From: Sphingobacteriia bacterium
GTDB lineage: Bacteria; Bacteroidota; Bacteroidia; Chitinophagales; Chitinophagaceae
Direction of reading: 5' to 3'
Length of the DNA: 45,491 nt
NCBI GenBank assembly: GCA_015999745.1
Contig: JAECQP010000030.1
Location: 1 to 45,491, forward strand
In this document: piece after piece, positions 16,388 to 25,029 of the stretch
Position numbering within the stretch: the first letter of the stretch is position 1
Layout: each line of letters begins with the position of its first letter
The notes under the pieces: model-generated
What the model was told of the DNA's origin: nothing
The model's input: only the letters and a program-made list of their open reading frames with translations
Database searches by the model: none
Translations under genes and position numbers: made by a program

Positions 16388-18427
16388 TTAGAGATCGAAT
16401 TCAAAAGCACCCGAATCGGGTACTGAATGACGGCGCAAATGTAAGTTCTCTGCTTCTTTTTTCCACTTTTCTATTTTCCACAAATCATTACTGCTGTCAA
16501 ATACATAATATTTACTATTTGTGTACCGGTGAATTTCACTTAATGCTATATTGGGATTGCCGCATATGATCACCAGGTCAATTTTTTGTTGAAGAGGCCG
16601 GGAAGGAAAGGCAAGACCGGGCCGGACGATTAAAACGGTTTTGTTGCTGCTGAAGAGGAACGGTGCACGAACAAGCACCCTTGTTTGAGTGGTTGCCCGG
16701 GTGGCACGGTACAATGTCCTGGTTGGGTTCAGGTAATTGCGGACCAGTAACGGGCTCTTGTATACTGCCGGGTTCCCCAGGTACCGATGCGTATTTCCTT
16801 CCAGGATGTCCAGGGCTGTTGTTTTAGGTATTGCATATACAATGAGTTTCCGCTGTTGCATTGCAGTTATTTTTCCATAAAAAGCTACCCCTGCGAATGC
16901 TGCCAGACTAGCCATTGCAGCCAACAATGCCCGGGGTTGCTTCAACATCAGCCAACAGGCCAGCATTGCAATCAACAGATACAACAAAACAACCTGTACC
17001 AGGTTGATCTGTATCTTTTCACTAACGCCAAAGGGGATCAATGCAGCATTACTGATGATCCGGTTCATAGTTCTTAGTAAAAAACCCGTGCATTGGCCGG
17101 CATATACAGCAGCTGCATTGAATGGACTGATCACCAGCAGGAAGATTTCGAGATAAAGGATGATGCCCGATAAGGGTATGGCTATAAAATTGGTCAATAT
17201 GAACAGGTAAGGGAACTGGTGAAAATAATACAACAACAGCGGAAGGGTCAGCAGCTGTGCAGCTATGGTTACCGCAGCCATCTGCCAGCAATGCTGCAAT
17301 AACCGGTTGGGTGTGAATAGCAGGTGGGTAATGGGTTTGGCAAAAAGGCCGATACCGAGAACGGCGGCATACGAAAGCTGGAATCCGATATCCCAAAGTA
17401 ACAGCGGCTTGTAGCAGAGCAAACAAAATGCAGCGGAGGCCAGGCTGTTTAACAGAAGCATTGACCTGTGCAGTTGTGCTCCGACAATCATGAAACTAAA
17501 CATGACTGCCGCCCTTAAAATGGAAGCAGAAGCCCCGGTGAGTATACTGAAACACCAGATAATCAACAGCACTATCAGTGGTTTGAGCCACTGATGGCCA
17601 TTGATGGTTTTCAGCGGCTTCAGTAAAAATAACAGCAGGCCGTAGATCATTCCCAGGTGTAACCCACTGATGGCGATGATATGAACCACACCCGTGCTGC
17701 TGTACGCCTGTAGCAGTTCCTGGTTGAGGTTTTTCCGGTACCCGATTAAAAGGGCCTCTGCAACAGCGGCTTCTTTACTGCCGGGGATATACCTGTTCAG
17801 GGTATTCAGTATTTTTTTTCTTAGCGCAGAACACCATTGTTCCGCCATTCCGGTTGTTCTCCTCCCGGTGATCCTGAACTCAGCTGGTTGCAGAAATACC
17901 TGATAAAATATTTCCTGCGCTGCTGCAAATTCCCTGAAATTGAATCCGCCGGGATTCCCTGTTGCAGTAATGGTGGCGGGTTTTTTAAAAAGCAATAGTT
18001 CCGTACCCGGTTGTATAGCGCTATCAATCTGCTTACCCGTAAAATACAGGAAGGCTTTCCCCATTGGCGTTACTCCTGTTGTTTTAAATGTTTTACCCGC
18101 CCTTGATAAAGGCTCCAGTACAATTACCGGAACGGGTAGGTGAAGAAATGGTTTGGACGTTTTTGTATGCAGTTGTACGAGCCGGCAACCCAAACAGCAA
18201 AATACCAGGTGAATGGCTGTCCCGGCAACCCATTGCGCGCGGAACTGATGACGGAGCAAGAAAAAATGAAACCCAATGAATATGGCTACTGCAATCATTG
18301 CGGCAACTGTAAGGAACCAAACGGGAACAACCCAATATCGCCCGCTTATTATACCTGCAATCAGCGCAAGCGTGATGCGTACAAAAGGTAAACGGTACCA
18401 GGGGATTGGTCTGAAAACTTTTTGCAT
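16388..18427 (-). CDS. comEC: ComEC/Rec2-family DNA-uptake channel protein
   Basis: A 679-residue polytopic membrane protein. An N-terminal DUF4131 region with about three helices and a soluble OB-like part is followed by the ComEC competence domain, with the signature 'AEALLIGYRKNLNQELLQAYSSTGVVHIIAISGLHLGMIYGLL' around residues 230-270 and about eight further helices. The C-terminal metallo-beta-lactamase domain seen in many Firmicutes ComEC proteins is absent; this is usual in Bacteroidota. The ATG at 18427 (MQKVFRPIPWYRLPF) is chosen over an in-frame start at 18457 that lies next to a terminator hairpin. Suggests capacity for natural transformation. Confidence 0.92.
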   Translation of the reverse strand: MQKVFRPIPWYRLPFVRITLALIAGIISGRYWVVPVWFLTVAAMIAVAIFIGFHFFLLRHQFRAQWVAGTAIHLVFCCLGCRLVQLHTKTSKPFLHLPVPVIVLEPLSRAGKTFKTTGVTPMGKAFLYFTGKQIDSAIQPGTELLLFKKPATITATGNPGGFNFREFAAAQEIFYQVFLQPAEFRITGRRTTGMAEQWCSALRKKILNTLNRYIPGSKEAAVAEALLIGYRKNLNQELLQAYSSTGVVHIIAISGLHLGMIYGLLLFLLKPLKTINGHQWLKPLIVLLIIWCFSILTGASASILRAAVMFSFMIVGAQLHRSMLLLNSLASAAFCLLCYKPLLLWDIGFQLSYAAVLGIGLFAKPITHLLFTPNRLLQHCWQMAAVTIAAQLLTLPLLLYYFHQFPYLFILTNFIAIPLSGIILYLEIFLLVISPFNAAAVYAGQCTGFLLRTMNRIISNAALIPFGVSEKIQINLVQVVLLYLLIAMLACWLMLKQPRALLAAMASLAAFAGVAFYGKITAMQQRKLIVYAIPKTTALDILEGNTHRYLGNPAVYKSPLLVRNYLNPTRTLYRATRATTQTRVLVRAPFLFSSNKTVLIVRPGLAFPSRPLQQKIDLVIICGNPNIALSEIHRYTNSKYYVFDSSNDLWKIEKWKKEAENLHLRRHSVPDSGAFEFDL

Positions 18428-18439
18428 CCCCCAACCTAA

Positions 18440-18470
18440 ATAAAACAGCCGCAACAAAAGCTGCGGCCGT
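18440..18470 (-). terminator. Terminator hairpin between the carB half and comEC
   Basis: On the minus strand GCCGCA and TGCGGC pair across an 8-nt loop rich in T, flanked by further G-C pairs and followed by TTTTATTT. It lies between the carB-half stop (18503) and the comEC ATG (18427). Confidence 0.7.
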
Positions 18471-18502
18471 TAAAAAAGATCTAAAAAAAGGTATATCTAC
18501 TT

Positions 18503-19696
18503 TTATTTACTCAGGTTCATACTACGCTCTTTGTAGAGTGTGCGGAAATAAGGGTCTCTCAGATCCTTGATGAAGCGGATCGCTTCTCCGGTACTCTTCA
18601 TTTCAGGTCCGAGTTCCTTGTTAACACCAGGGAATTTATCAAAACTGAATACCGGTTCTTTGATGGCGTATCCGTCCATCTTTTTCTCCATGGCGAACTC
18701 AGTGAGTTTAGCTTCTCCCAGCATTACCTTGGTAGCAATATTGAGGTAAGGGATCTGGTATGCTTTGGCTATAAATGGGGTGGTTCTGGAAGCGCGTGGG
18801 TTGGCTTCGATCACATACACTTTATCGTTCTTGATCGCAAACTGAATATTGATCAGTCCCCTGATACTTAAAGCTCTGGCTATCTTTTCAGAATAGTACT
18901 CCATGGTTTCTACTACCAGTGGGGTAAGGTTGAATGCAGGCAGCACGGCATTGCTGTCTCCGCTGTGGATACCGGCAGGCTCAATATGTTCCATCACTCC
19001 CATAATATGGAAGTTCTCCCCGTCAAAAATAGCATCTACCTCTGCCTCCTGGCACCTGTCGAGAAAATGATCAATCAGGATTTTATTTCCGGGAATATGT
19101 TTTAAGAGGCTGATCACGGCTTTCTCCACATCTTCGTCGTTGATTACAATCCGCATTCTCTGTCCGCCGATTACATAGCTGGGTCTTACAAGTACGGGAT
19201 ATCCGACTCTGTTGGCTACTTCAATGGCTTCTTCTGCATTGTATGCAGTGCCGTATTCAGGATAAGGGATATTGAGTTCTTTCAACAGGTCACTGAAACG
19301 ACCGCGGTCTTCAGCAATATCCATGTTTTCAAAAGATGTACCCATTAATTGAACCCCTTTCTCATGCAAACGCTTGGCCAGTTTCAAAGCTGTTTGCCCT
19401 CCCAGTTGCACAATCACGCCATCGGGTTGCTCCAGTTCAATGATTTCCCATAAGTGTTCCCAGAATACAGGCTCGAAATACAATTTATCGGCCATATCAA
19501 AATCGGTGGAAACGGTTTCGGGGTTGCAATTCACCATAATGGCCTCAAAGCCACATTCTTTGATGGCCAGTAAGCCGTGAACGCAGCAATAATCGAACTC
19601 AATGCCCTGCCCGATTCTGTTAGGGCCACTGCCTAAAACAATAATTTTCTTCTTTTTGGAGGGGATTGATTCGTTGGAGTTGAGTGTCGGGTTCAT
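18503..19696 (-). CDS. carB: Carbamoyl-phosphate synthase large subunit, C-terminal synthetase half only
   Basis: 397 residues matching only the second ATP-grasp half of CarB, the part that phosphorylates carbamate. The frame opens with a linker-like MNPTLNSNESIPSKKKK, then 'IIVLGSGPNRIGQGIEFDYCCVHG', 'CNPETVSTDFDMADKLYFEP', 'QLGGQTALKLA', 'RPSYVIGGQRM', 'IEPAGIHSGDS' and 'FIEANPRASRT'-like 'VIEANPRASRTTPFIAKAY', ending at 'GPEMKSTGEAIRFIKDL ... NLSK'. The MGS-like allosteric domain is also missing. No N-terminal half lies next to it: the gene begins 139 bases from a divergent DUF748 gene. This is a split carB whose other half (and carA) must be elsewhere, as in some archaea. ATG at 19696 preferred over TTG at 19735. 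Confidence 0.93.
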   Translation of the reverse strand: MNPTLNSNESIPSKKKKIIVLGSGPNRIGQGIEFDYCCVHGLLAIKECGFEAIMVNCNPETVSTDFDMADKLYFEPVFWEHLWEIIELEQPDGVIVQLGGQTALKLAKRLHEKGVQLMGTSFENMDIAEDRGRFSDLLKELNIPYPEYGTAYNAEEAIEVANRVGYPVLVRPSYVIGGQRMRIVINDEDVEKAVISLLKHIPGNKILIDHFLDRCQEAEVDAIFDGENFHIMGVMEHIEPAGIHSGDSNAVLPAFNLTPLVVETMEYYSEKIARALSIRGLINIQFAIKNDKVYVIEANPRASRTTPFIAKAYQIPYLNIATKVMLGEAKLTEFAMEKKMDGYAIKEPVFSFDKFPGVNKELGPEMKSTGEAIRFIKDLRDPYFRTLYKERSMNLSK

Positions 19697-19803
19697 TTTC
19701 TTCAGGAATTGCGCGAAATTACGATTACCCAACAATTTTGCCGGTTATTTTTTGAAAAAGTGCCAGGTTATTGATCTCTCCGGGCTTTCCATGATCGATT
19801 TCG

Positions 19804-19811
19804 TAATTTTG
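19804..19811 (+). promoter_or_regulatory. -7 promoter element upstream of the DUF748 gene
   Basis: TAATTTTG matches TAnnTTTG exactly and lies 24 bases before the ATG at 19835. No convincing -33 TTTG at the right distance was found, so only half of the promoter is supported. Confidence 0.45.
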
Positions 19812-19834
19812 CAGTGGTCAGAAATAGAGAAATT

Positions 19835-22075
19835 ATGAAAAAAGGGCTGAGGATTTTCTTGTTTGTTACGGGTATTTTGGTGGTACTGCTGGTTTTGACG
19901 GTGCTGTTTATTTCCCCGATCACAAAGTACCTTATTGAGAAACATAGTGTGGAATACACCGGCAGGAAAATCAGTATGGATCAACTTTCCATCAATATTT
20001 TCAATGGGAAACTAAGGTCTAAGGGACTGAAAATCAATGAAGCAGGATCAAAGTCGATTTTTTTTGCATGTGAGGAACTGGAACTGAACCTGGCAGTTTA
20101 CAAACTCTGGACTGCGCAATACGATATCACCTCTCTCCGGATCAGCCAACCTTATATTCAGGTAATTCAGAAAGGGAATCATTTTAACTACGACGATCTC
20201 CTGAAAAGATTTGTATATAATGATGCTGCCGCCAAGAAAGATACTGCCACTGCTCCCGTAAAGTATTGGGTAAGGGATATCCGTGTTGAACAGGCGAAAA
20301 TGCTGTATACCAACACCAAACCGCTGACCCGGATTGAATTGAAGAAGGTAAATATCAAGGTACCGCAGATTGCCTGGAATGATCCGCTCTACCGCGTTCA
20401 TGCTTCGTTTGTCCTTGGCTCGGGCGGAAATGGCCAGGCCGATCTTTTACTGAATGCCGATACCTATGATTATGTCTTAACAACAAAGGCAGATCAGGTG
20501 AACATTCGTTTTATGTACCCTTATCTGAAAGATTATCTGAAAATAAAATCACTGGATGGTTTGATCGGGGGGGATATCCGGTTAAAAGGGAATCTGAATC
20601 AACCTACTGCAATTGCAGCATCCGGAGAAATCAGTGCAGGCAAATTTGCACTGGTAGACAATACCAATGAGTTATTGACCGCCATTGAAGAAGCAACCGT
20701 AAAAATTGACACACTGAATACGGCCAGGAACATGTTCAATTTCAGTGAGGTCAGTTTGAAGCGCCCTTTCGTGAGAGTAAGCATGTACAACAAGGGATTC
20801 AACTATGAGCGTATCATGACAACTCCTCTGGCAGTATCAGGAGATACCTCCTCCAAAACGTATTCAAATATTTTTCTCATGATGTCTTCCTATATACAGG
20901 ACATCGTTCGCGAATATGATGTCAACAATTATAAGATTAACAGGCTCAGGATTACCGGCGGGCAGTGCATTTTCACCGACTTTACACATGGAGATAAATT
21001 TCGCTATGTGCTGGACTCGCTGAATATGAGCAGCGACCGGTTGAACAGCAATAACCCCTTCCTGGTTTTTGCTGTAAAGGCGAGGTTGAATACTTCGGGC
21101 AAAATGCAGGGTACGTTAAAAGTAGACCCCAGGCACTACAAGGATATTGATATAGATGCATCTGTAAAGGATTTGCTGATCACCGATTTTAACCCTTACT
21201 CCAAATATTATGTGGCCACTCCTTTCCTGAAGGGGACCATCACTTATGTGAACAGGACTACGGTGATGGGCGGCAAACTCGATAGTAAAAACGTACTGGA
21301 TGTAAAACAGATCAGGACGGGTAAAAAGGTGAAGAACGCTACTGCCATGAACCTGCCTGTGCCGTTGGCTGTTTCTCTCCTGAAAGATGTGAAGGGAAAT
21401 ATTCACCTGGATATTCCGGTAAAAGGAAGCCTGGATGACCCCAAATTCCGTTGGGGCAGAGTGGTTTGGCAGGTAGTGAAGAACCTGATTGTAAAAGCTG
21501 CCACCGCTCCGTTCAGATTGCTGGCCAACCTTTTTGGTGGAAAGGAAGAGGACTTTAAAGAGATACAGTTTGAATACGTTCAAACCGATATTCAGGCTAA
21601 CCAGCAGACCGTACTGGATCGTCTTGCTCAAGTGGCTGCGGGTAAACCCGATCTTAAACTGGAACTGATTCAGGTAACCAATCTTCAGGATGAAAGAGAA
21701 GCGCTGGCTGTTTATGAGGGCAAGAAAAAATACCTGGGTATTGGAGATGCCGCATTCAGCAGGGAGCTTAAGCATCGCACAGATAGCGTAAGCAATAACG
21801 ATTCCCTGTTTGTACGGTACATCAATGCAAGAATGGGTGCTTCGGGCAGCCTGCAATCTACTGAAGAAAAATGTGTGCAGCTGATTGGCAAAGACAAACT
21901 TGACCCTATAGTGCAGTCGTTAATGCTGCGAAGGAATGAGGCTGTGATCAACTACCTCACTCAACAAAAAGGCGTTCCTGTTTCCAATGTGGTGATATCC
22001 AATACGAAAGAGACCAACCAGCTGCAAAAGAGCGCCCCTCCCAAATATGTGATTAATGTTGCCGTTAAGGAGTAA
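19835..22075 (+). CDS. AsmA-like/DUF748 envelope protein
   Basis: A 746-residue protein with one N-terminal transmembrane helix (residues 5-28) and a long periplasmic part of the AsmA/DUF748 type: 'SVEYTGRKISMDQLSINIFNGKLRSKGLKINEA', 'ITSLRISQPYIQVIQKGNHFNYDDLLKR' and a C-terminal OmpA-like 'LAQVAAGKPDLKLELIQVTNLQDEREALAVYEGKKKYLG'. Such proteins are related to bridge-like lipid carriers that link inner and outer membranes; that role is family inference. ATG at 19835 is chosen since it starts the positively charged n-region (MKKGLRIF). A DUF4136 lipoprotein follows 43 bases downstream. Confidence 0.82.
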   Translation: MKKGLRIFLFVTGILVVLLVLTVLFISPITKYLIEKHSVEYTGRKISMDQLSINIFNGKLRSKGLKINEAGSKSIFFACEELELNLAVYKLWTAQYDITSLRISQPYIQVIQKGNHFNYDDLLKRFVYNDAAAKKDTATAPVKYWVRDIRVEQAKMLYTNTKPLTRIELKKVNIKVPQIAWNDPLYRVHASFVLGSGGNGQADLLLNADTYDYVLTTKADQVNIRFMYPYLKDYLKIKSLDGLIGGDIRLKGNLNQPTAIAASGEISAGKFALVDNTNELLTAIEEATVKIDTLNTARNMFNFSEVSLKRPFVRVSMYNKGFNYERIMTTPLAVSGDTSSKTYSNIFLMMSSYIQDIVREYDVNNYKINRLRITGGQCIFTDFTHGDKFRYVLDSLNMSSDRLNSNNPFLVFAVKARLNTSGKMQGTLKVDPRHYKDIDIDASVKDLLITDFNPYSKYYVATPFLKGTITYVNRTTVMGGKLDSKNVLDVKQIRTGKKVKNATAMNLPVPLAVSLLKDVKGNIHLDIPVKGSLDDPKFRWGRVVWQVVKNLIVKAATAPFRLLANLFGGKEEDFKEIQFEYVQTDIQANQQTVLDRLAQVAAGKPDLKLELIQVTNLQDEREALAVYEGKKKYLGIGDAAFSRELKHRTDSVSNNDSLFVRYINARMGASGSLQSTEEKCVQLIGKDKLDPIVQSLMLRRNEAVINYLTQQKGVPVSNVVISNTKETNQLQKSAPPKYVINVAVKE

Positions 22076-22118
22076 GGTAATTTGCGTATTTTCATAACAG
22101 TAATCTCAAACCTGTTAT

Positions 22119-22667
22119 ATGAAAACCTATTTGTTCTCCTTACTGGCAACTGTTGTCCTGTTTGCCTGCTCCTCCATAAAAGTAGCCAATGTAACAACTG
22201 CACCCGGAACAGATTTCAGGCAATACAAGACATTCGGGTTTTATGAACTGGAGGCTTCGGGAGATACCGTTTCTATTCATTTTGCAGAAAGGGTCGGCTA
22301 TCTGAAAGATGCTGTTACGGCAGAAATGACCCAACGGGGATTTACCGCATCTGCTCACCCCGACCTCCTGATTAATATCGGAATAGTGGTGAAAGAAGAG
22401 ATCCAGACCCGGAAAACAGACTGGCAAACGGATGGCCGTTATACCTATGTTGGCCAGCGCAACTATAAATGGGAATCCAAGGAAATAGAAGTGGGGCGGT
22501 ATCGCAGAGGTGCAGTTACACTGCATATGGTAGATGCAGCAAAGAATACCCTGTTGTGGCAGGGAACCGTGAAGGGTATCATGCCGGATGCAGAAAAGAA
22601 TTTACCCAAGGCTGTTACCGCAGGTATGAAGGAACTGTTTTTGCAGTTCCCGGTTCCGGTGCAATAG
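22119..22667 (+). CDS. DUF4136 domain lipoprotein
   Basis: A 182-residue lipoprotein; signal MKTYLFSLLATVVLFAC with the lipid-modified Cys at residue 17. The mature part has the DUF4136 pattern: 'FRQYKTFGFYE' near the start, 'ITAEMTQRGF'-like 'VTAEMTQRGFTASAHPDLLINIGIVVKEE', and 'GAVTLHMVDAAKNTLLWQGTVKGIM'. Probably at the periplasmic face of the outer membrane. Function unknown. It ends 3 bases from the convergent umuC stop. Confidence 0.88.
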   Translation: MKTYLFSLLATVVLFACSSIKVANVTTAPGTDFRQYKTFGFYELEASGDTVSIHFAERVGYLKDAVTAEMTQRGFTASAHPDLLINIGIVVKEEIQTRKTDWQTDGRYTYVGQRNYKWESKEIEVGRYRRGAVTLHMVDAAKNTLLWQGTVKGIMPDAEKNLPKAVTAGMKELFLQFPVPVQ

Positions 22668-22670
22668 CGG

Positions 22671-23951
22671 TTAGTTCACCATACAAATTTCTTCCCAGCG
22701 TGTTGTATAGCGCGGGCTCCGGAGTTCCTGGCGCATTTTCCAGTTGCAGGTGGTGCCTGATGCTGCAAACTTTACCACATCGTTGCGCATGGAGAAGTTT
22801 ACATTGTCGATGGTACTCATGAGCATCCTGTTTTTATTGGGTTCGGGAGCAGTAAACAAATTGCCCTGAATAGATGTATCCGGCACAATATTACTCAGTA
22901 CCACACCTGCTTTTTTATAAAACATTCCATGCTCAAAAATCTGCCCGGTAATTTCCAATGCCGGTTTAATCAGCTCATTGGTGGAAGAACTGGCCTGTGG
23001 AAGATGCACATAACTGCTCACGGAAGGGCCATGCCGGAATCGTCCGGGCTGGGGAGGTTCCTTTGGTACAATGAATACACTGATGACTGAGGCAGCGCCA
23101 TGTTGCCGCCTCAGCTTTTCTGCAGCTTTGGATGTATAGGTTGCAATGGCTTCCCTGATTTCTGCAAGGGTACCTACCGGTGTGCCGAACATGCGGGTGG
23201 TAGCAATCATTTTTTTGGTGAGCCGCTCCTCATTCATTGCGATGCTTTCCTCTCCGTTCAACTCCCGTATAAGGCGTACGCCAACCACTCCCCCCATTAC
23301 CCGATGGGCCCATTCAATATTTTGCCTGCTCAGATCCAGTGCATTATTGATGTTATACAAACGAAGTTTAACGGCATATTGCCAACCTACTCCCCAGATA
23401 TCTTCCACGGCTGTTTTTTGAAGCGCCTGTTCAATTTTCCGTTTTGTATTCAGTACCAGTACGCAATTCGTAAGGGCTTTATGCTTTTTGGCCAGCCGGT
23501 TGGCAATCTTGCTCAGGACCTTGGTAGGGGCCACTCCGATGGATACGTTGATACCGGTCCATTGTTCTACGGTCTCTTTGAGATAAACGGAAAATGATTG
23601 CAGCTGCTCATCGGGGATATGGCCCAGATCTGCAAAGCATTCATCCACCGAATATACTTCCACCGCCCCGGGAGGAAGCAGGGTACGTAAGGTTTCCATT
23701 ACCCGCCAGCTGAGGTCTCCGTACAGGTTATAGTTGGAGGAAAAAGTAACTACTCGGTGTTTCAGGATCAATGGTTTGGCTTTGAAGTAAGGGCCGGCCA
23801 TTTCCACACCCAATGCCTTCGCTTCATCGCTGCGCGATATAATACAGCCATCGTTGTTGCTGAGTACGATCACAGGCCGGGTAGCCAGTGCAGGTTGAAA
23901 CAACCTTTCACAGGAGCAGTAAAAGCTATTGCAATCTATAATTGCTTTCAT
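22671..23951 (-). CDS. umuC: Y-family translesion DNA polymerase UmuC
   Basis: A 426-residue error-prone polymerase subunit. The catalytic centre is intact: 'IIDCNSFYCSCERLF' and 'VYSVDECFADL' supply the metal-binding acidic residues, followed by 'INVSIGVAPTKVLSKIANRLAKK' and the HhH 'DIWGVGWQYAVKL', then the little-finger domain and the UmuC C-terminal DUF4113-like region ('KAGVVLSNIVPD'). The ATG at 23951 overlaps the umuD stop as ATGA, which fixes the start and shows translational coupling. The partner UmuD-like protein has an altered protease site (see umuD), although the polymerase itself looks active. Confidence 0.95.
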   Translation of the reverse strand: MKAIIDCNSFYCSCERLFQPALATRPVIVLSNNDGCIISRSDEAKALGVEMAGPYFKAKPLILKHRVVTFSSNYNLYGDLSWRVMETLRTLLPPGAVEVYSVDECFADLGHIPDEQLQSFSVYLKETVEQWTGINVSIGVAPTKVLSKIANRLAKKHKALTNCVLVLNTKRKIEQALQKTAVEDIWGVGWQYAVKLRLYNINNALDLSRQNIEWAHRVMGGVVGVRLIRELNGEESIAMNEERLTKKMIATTRMFGTPVGTLAEIREAIATYTSKAAEKLRRQHGAASVISVFIVPKEPPQPGRFRHGPSVSSYVHLPQASSSTNELIKPALEITGQIFEHGMFYKKAGVVLSNIVPDTSIQGNLFTAPEPNKNRMLMSTIDNVNFSMRNDVVKFAASGTTCNWKMRQELRSPRYTTRWEEICMVN

Positions 23952-24385
23952 GTTGTTGCATGTATTGAATAGGTGACTACTCCCCAAATATTTGCCCTGT
24001 CATCGAACCCGTTCAGGGCAATATTTCCGTACCTGGTATTTTCTGCAACCAGGGCAACACTGTTCGGGTGCTTTACAAACCGCCGCACGAGCAGTTCCCC
24101 GTCCAGGATGGCAATAATGATCTTACCGCTTACCGCCCGGATGCTCCTGTCTACGATCAGGGTATCTCCCTTAAAAATTCCCGCCCCGATCATGGCATCG
24201 CTGTTCATCCGGAAAAAGAAAGTGGCCGGTTTATTTCGGATCAGCTGCTCATTGAGATCAATACCCCGTTCCATATAGTCGTCGGCTGCGGCGCCGAAGC
24301 CGGTAGCATTGGCAGTGGGAACTTCCCACTGGGTGAATTGTTTGGAGCCTTTATAGGCGGCTTCCTGTCCGTTTTCTCTGTGCAT
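23948..24385 (-). CDS. umuD: UmuD-like S24-family protein with substituted catalytic dyad
   Basis: A 145-residue protein in the usual umuD position, upstream of and overlapping umuC by ATGA. It keeps the family fold: 'DDYMERGIDLNEQLI' matches E. coli 'ADYVEQRIDLNQLLI', and 'MIGAGIFKGDTLIVDRS ... GKIIIAILDGELLV' matches the protease core. But the catalytic Ser of the DSM motif is Ala64 (NSDAM, codon GCC), the Lys that activates it is Arg101 (VRRF in place of VKKL), and the scissile Cys/Ala-Gly is Thr28-Gly29. So self-cleavage to UmuD' is not expected. It may work uncleaved, be cut in trans, or be a regulator of UmuC. Controlled by a perfect palindrome over its promoter. Confidence 0.88.
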   Translation of the reverse strand: MHRENGQEAAYKGSKQFTQWEVPTANATGFGAAADDYMERGIDLNEQLIRNKPATFFFRMNSDAMIGAGIFKGDTLIVDRSIRAVSGKIIIAILDGELLVRRFVKHPNSVALVAENTRYGNIALNGFDDRANIWGVVTYSIHATT

Positions 24386-24404
24386 AGAATATAAATTTCG
24401 GGAC

Positions 24405-24423
24405 TTACTAAAATATTTAGTAA
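24405..24423. promoter_or_regulatory. Palindromic operator between umuD and a divergent orphan gene
   Basis: The 19-bp sequence TTACTAAAATATTTAGTAA has perfect 8-bp arms around ATA. It overlaps the last bases of the predicted umuD -7 box and the transcription start, 20-38 bases before the umuD ATG. A dimeric repressor, such as a LexA- or S24/HTH-type SOS repressor, would block transcription there. It lies 38-56 bases from the divergent ATG at 24461 and may control both. Confidence 0.75.
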
Positions 24424-24449
24424 ATTTATGCTAAAATAATTAACACCAA
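24421..24449 (-). promoter_or_regulatory. Predicted umuDC promoter
   Basis: On the minus strand TTG (24447-24449) is followed by an 18-nt spacer and TAAATTTA (24421-24428), one mismatch from TAnnTTTG. The palindrome 24405-24423 begins inside its -7 box. Confidence 0.55.
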
Positions 24450-24460
24450 TCCTTTTGTTT

Positions 24461-24964
24461 ATGCTTTCAAGATTTGCTGCCGGCAGGTCCGGAAAATTGA
24501 ATGGTACGGAACAATGCCGTCAATATACGCTGGTTACTTACCCGGAGGCGTTAAACCGTCCCGGAACGGTTGCCCCTCCCATTGAGCTGGCTTTATTTGA
24601 AGCCAGGGAGCAGATGGAGGAAACCATGATCCGCTGGATGCACCGGATTATCAGCAGCCAGCAACAGTTTCAGCTGGAATTGGTTCAGCACGTAGATTCG
24701 CTTACGGGGCAACTGCAAATAGCTATCCTGGATAAAACACTTTTCCAGCGGCTGGCCGGGCAGTTGAAAGTAGTGAGCCAATACATCAACAGTTGCGATT
24801 GTGCAGAAATGCACTTCAATATCCGGCCCAATACCAGGTTGCTGAAAAATGCCATTGATCCCGATTTTCAGGGTATTTATGCAATCCGGGAGTTTCATTT
24901 GCTGAAAAAGACCCATGATTTTGATACCTATCAACCGGTCAATGTATTTGCGCTAAGGCCATAG
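24461..24964 (+). CDS. Orphan protein divergent from umuDC
   Basis: A 167-residue protein that I do not recognise. No signal peptide or membrane helix is seen. The middle (residues 45-105) is strongly helical and amphipathic, with Gln-rich stretches ('ISSQQQFQLELVQHVDSLTGQLQIAILDKTLFQRL'), suggesting a coiled coil; the C-terminal part has 'SQYINSCDCAEMHFNIRP' with a CDC motif. It shares its upstream region and a perfect palindromic operator with umuDC, so it may belong to the same DNA-damage regulon; that is inference. ATG at 24461 is used; a TTG two codons earlier is possible. A 113-residue frame on the opposite strand is judged a shadow. Confidence 0.65.
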   Translation: MLSRFAAGRSGKLNGTEQCRQYTLVTYPEALNRPGTVAPPIELALFEAREQMEETMIRWMHRIISSQQQFQLELVQHVDSLTGQLQIAILDKTLFQRLAGQLKVVSQYINSCDCAEMHFNIRPNTRLLKNAIDPDFQGIYAIREFHLLKKTHDFDTYQPVNVFALRP

Positions 24965-25029
24965 TCCTTTAATCCGGCAGTGGCAAAGTCGATCTGAATC
25001 TTTATTTTCGTTGAAATCAGACCAACTAC

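Noticed and set aside
21116..21856. 246-residue frame on the minus strand
   Set aside because: Antisense to the DUF748 protein and without a recognisable motif; long only because of codon bias in the true frame.
23100..23597. 165-residue plus-strand frame inside umuC
   Set aside because: Antisense to the intact catalytic part of UmuC; no motif seen.
24593..24934. 113-residue minus-strand frame opposite the orphan gene
   Set aside because: Shorter, with no upstream signal. The plus-strand frame has an ATG after a shared operator. Neither has homology I can name, so some doubt remains.
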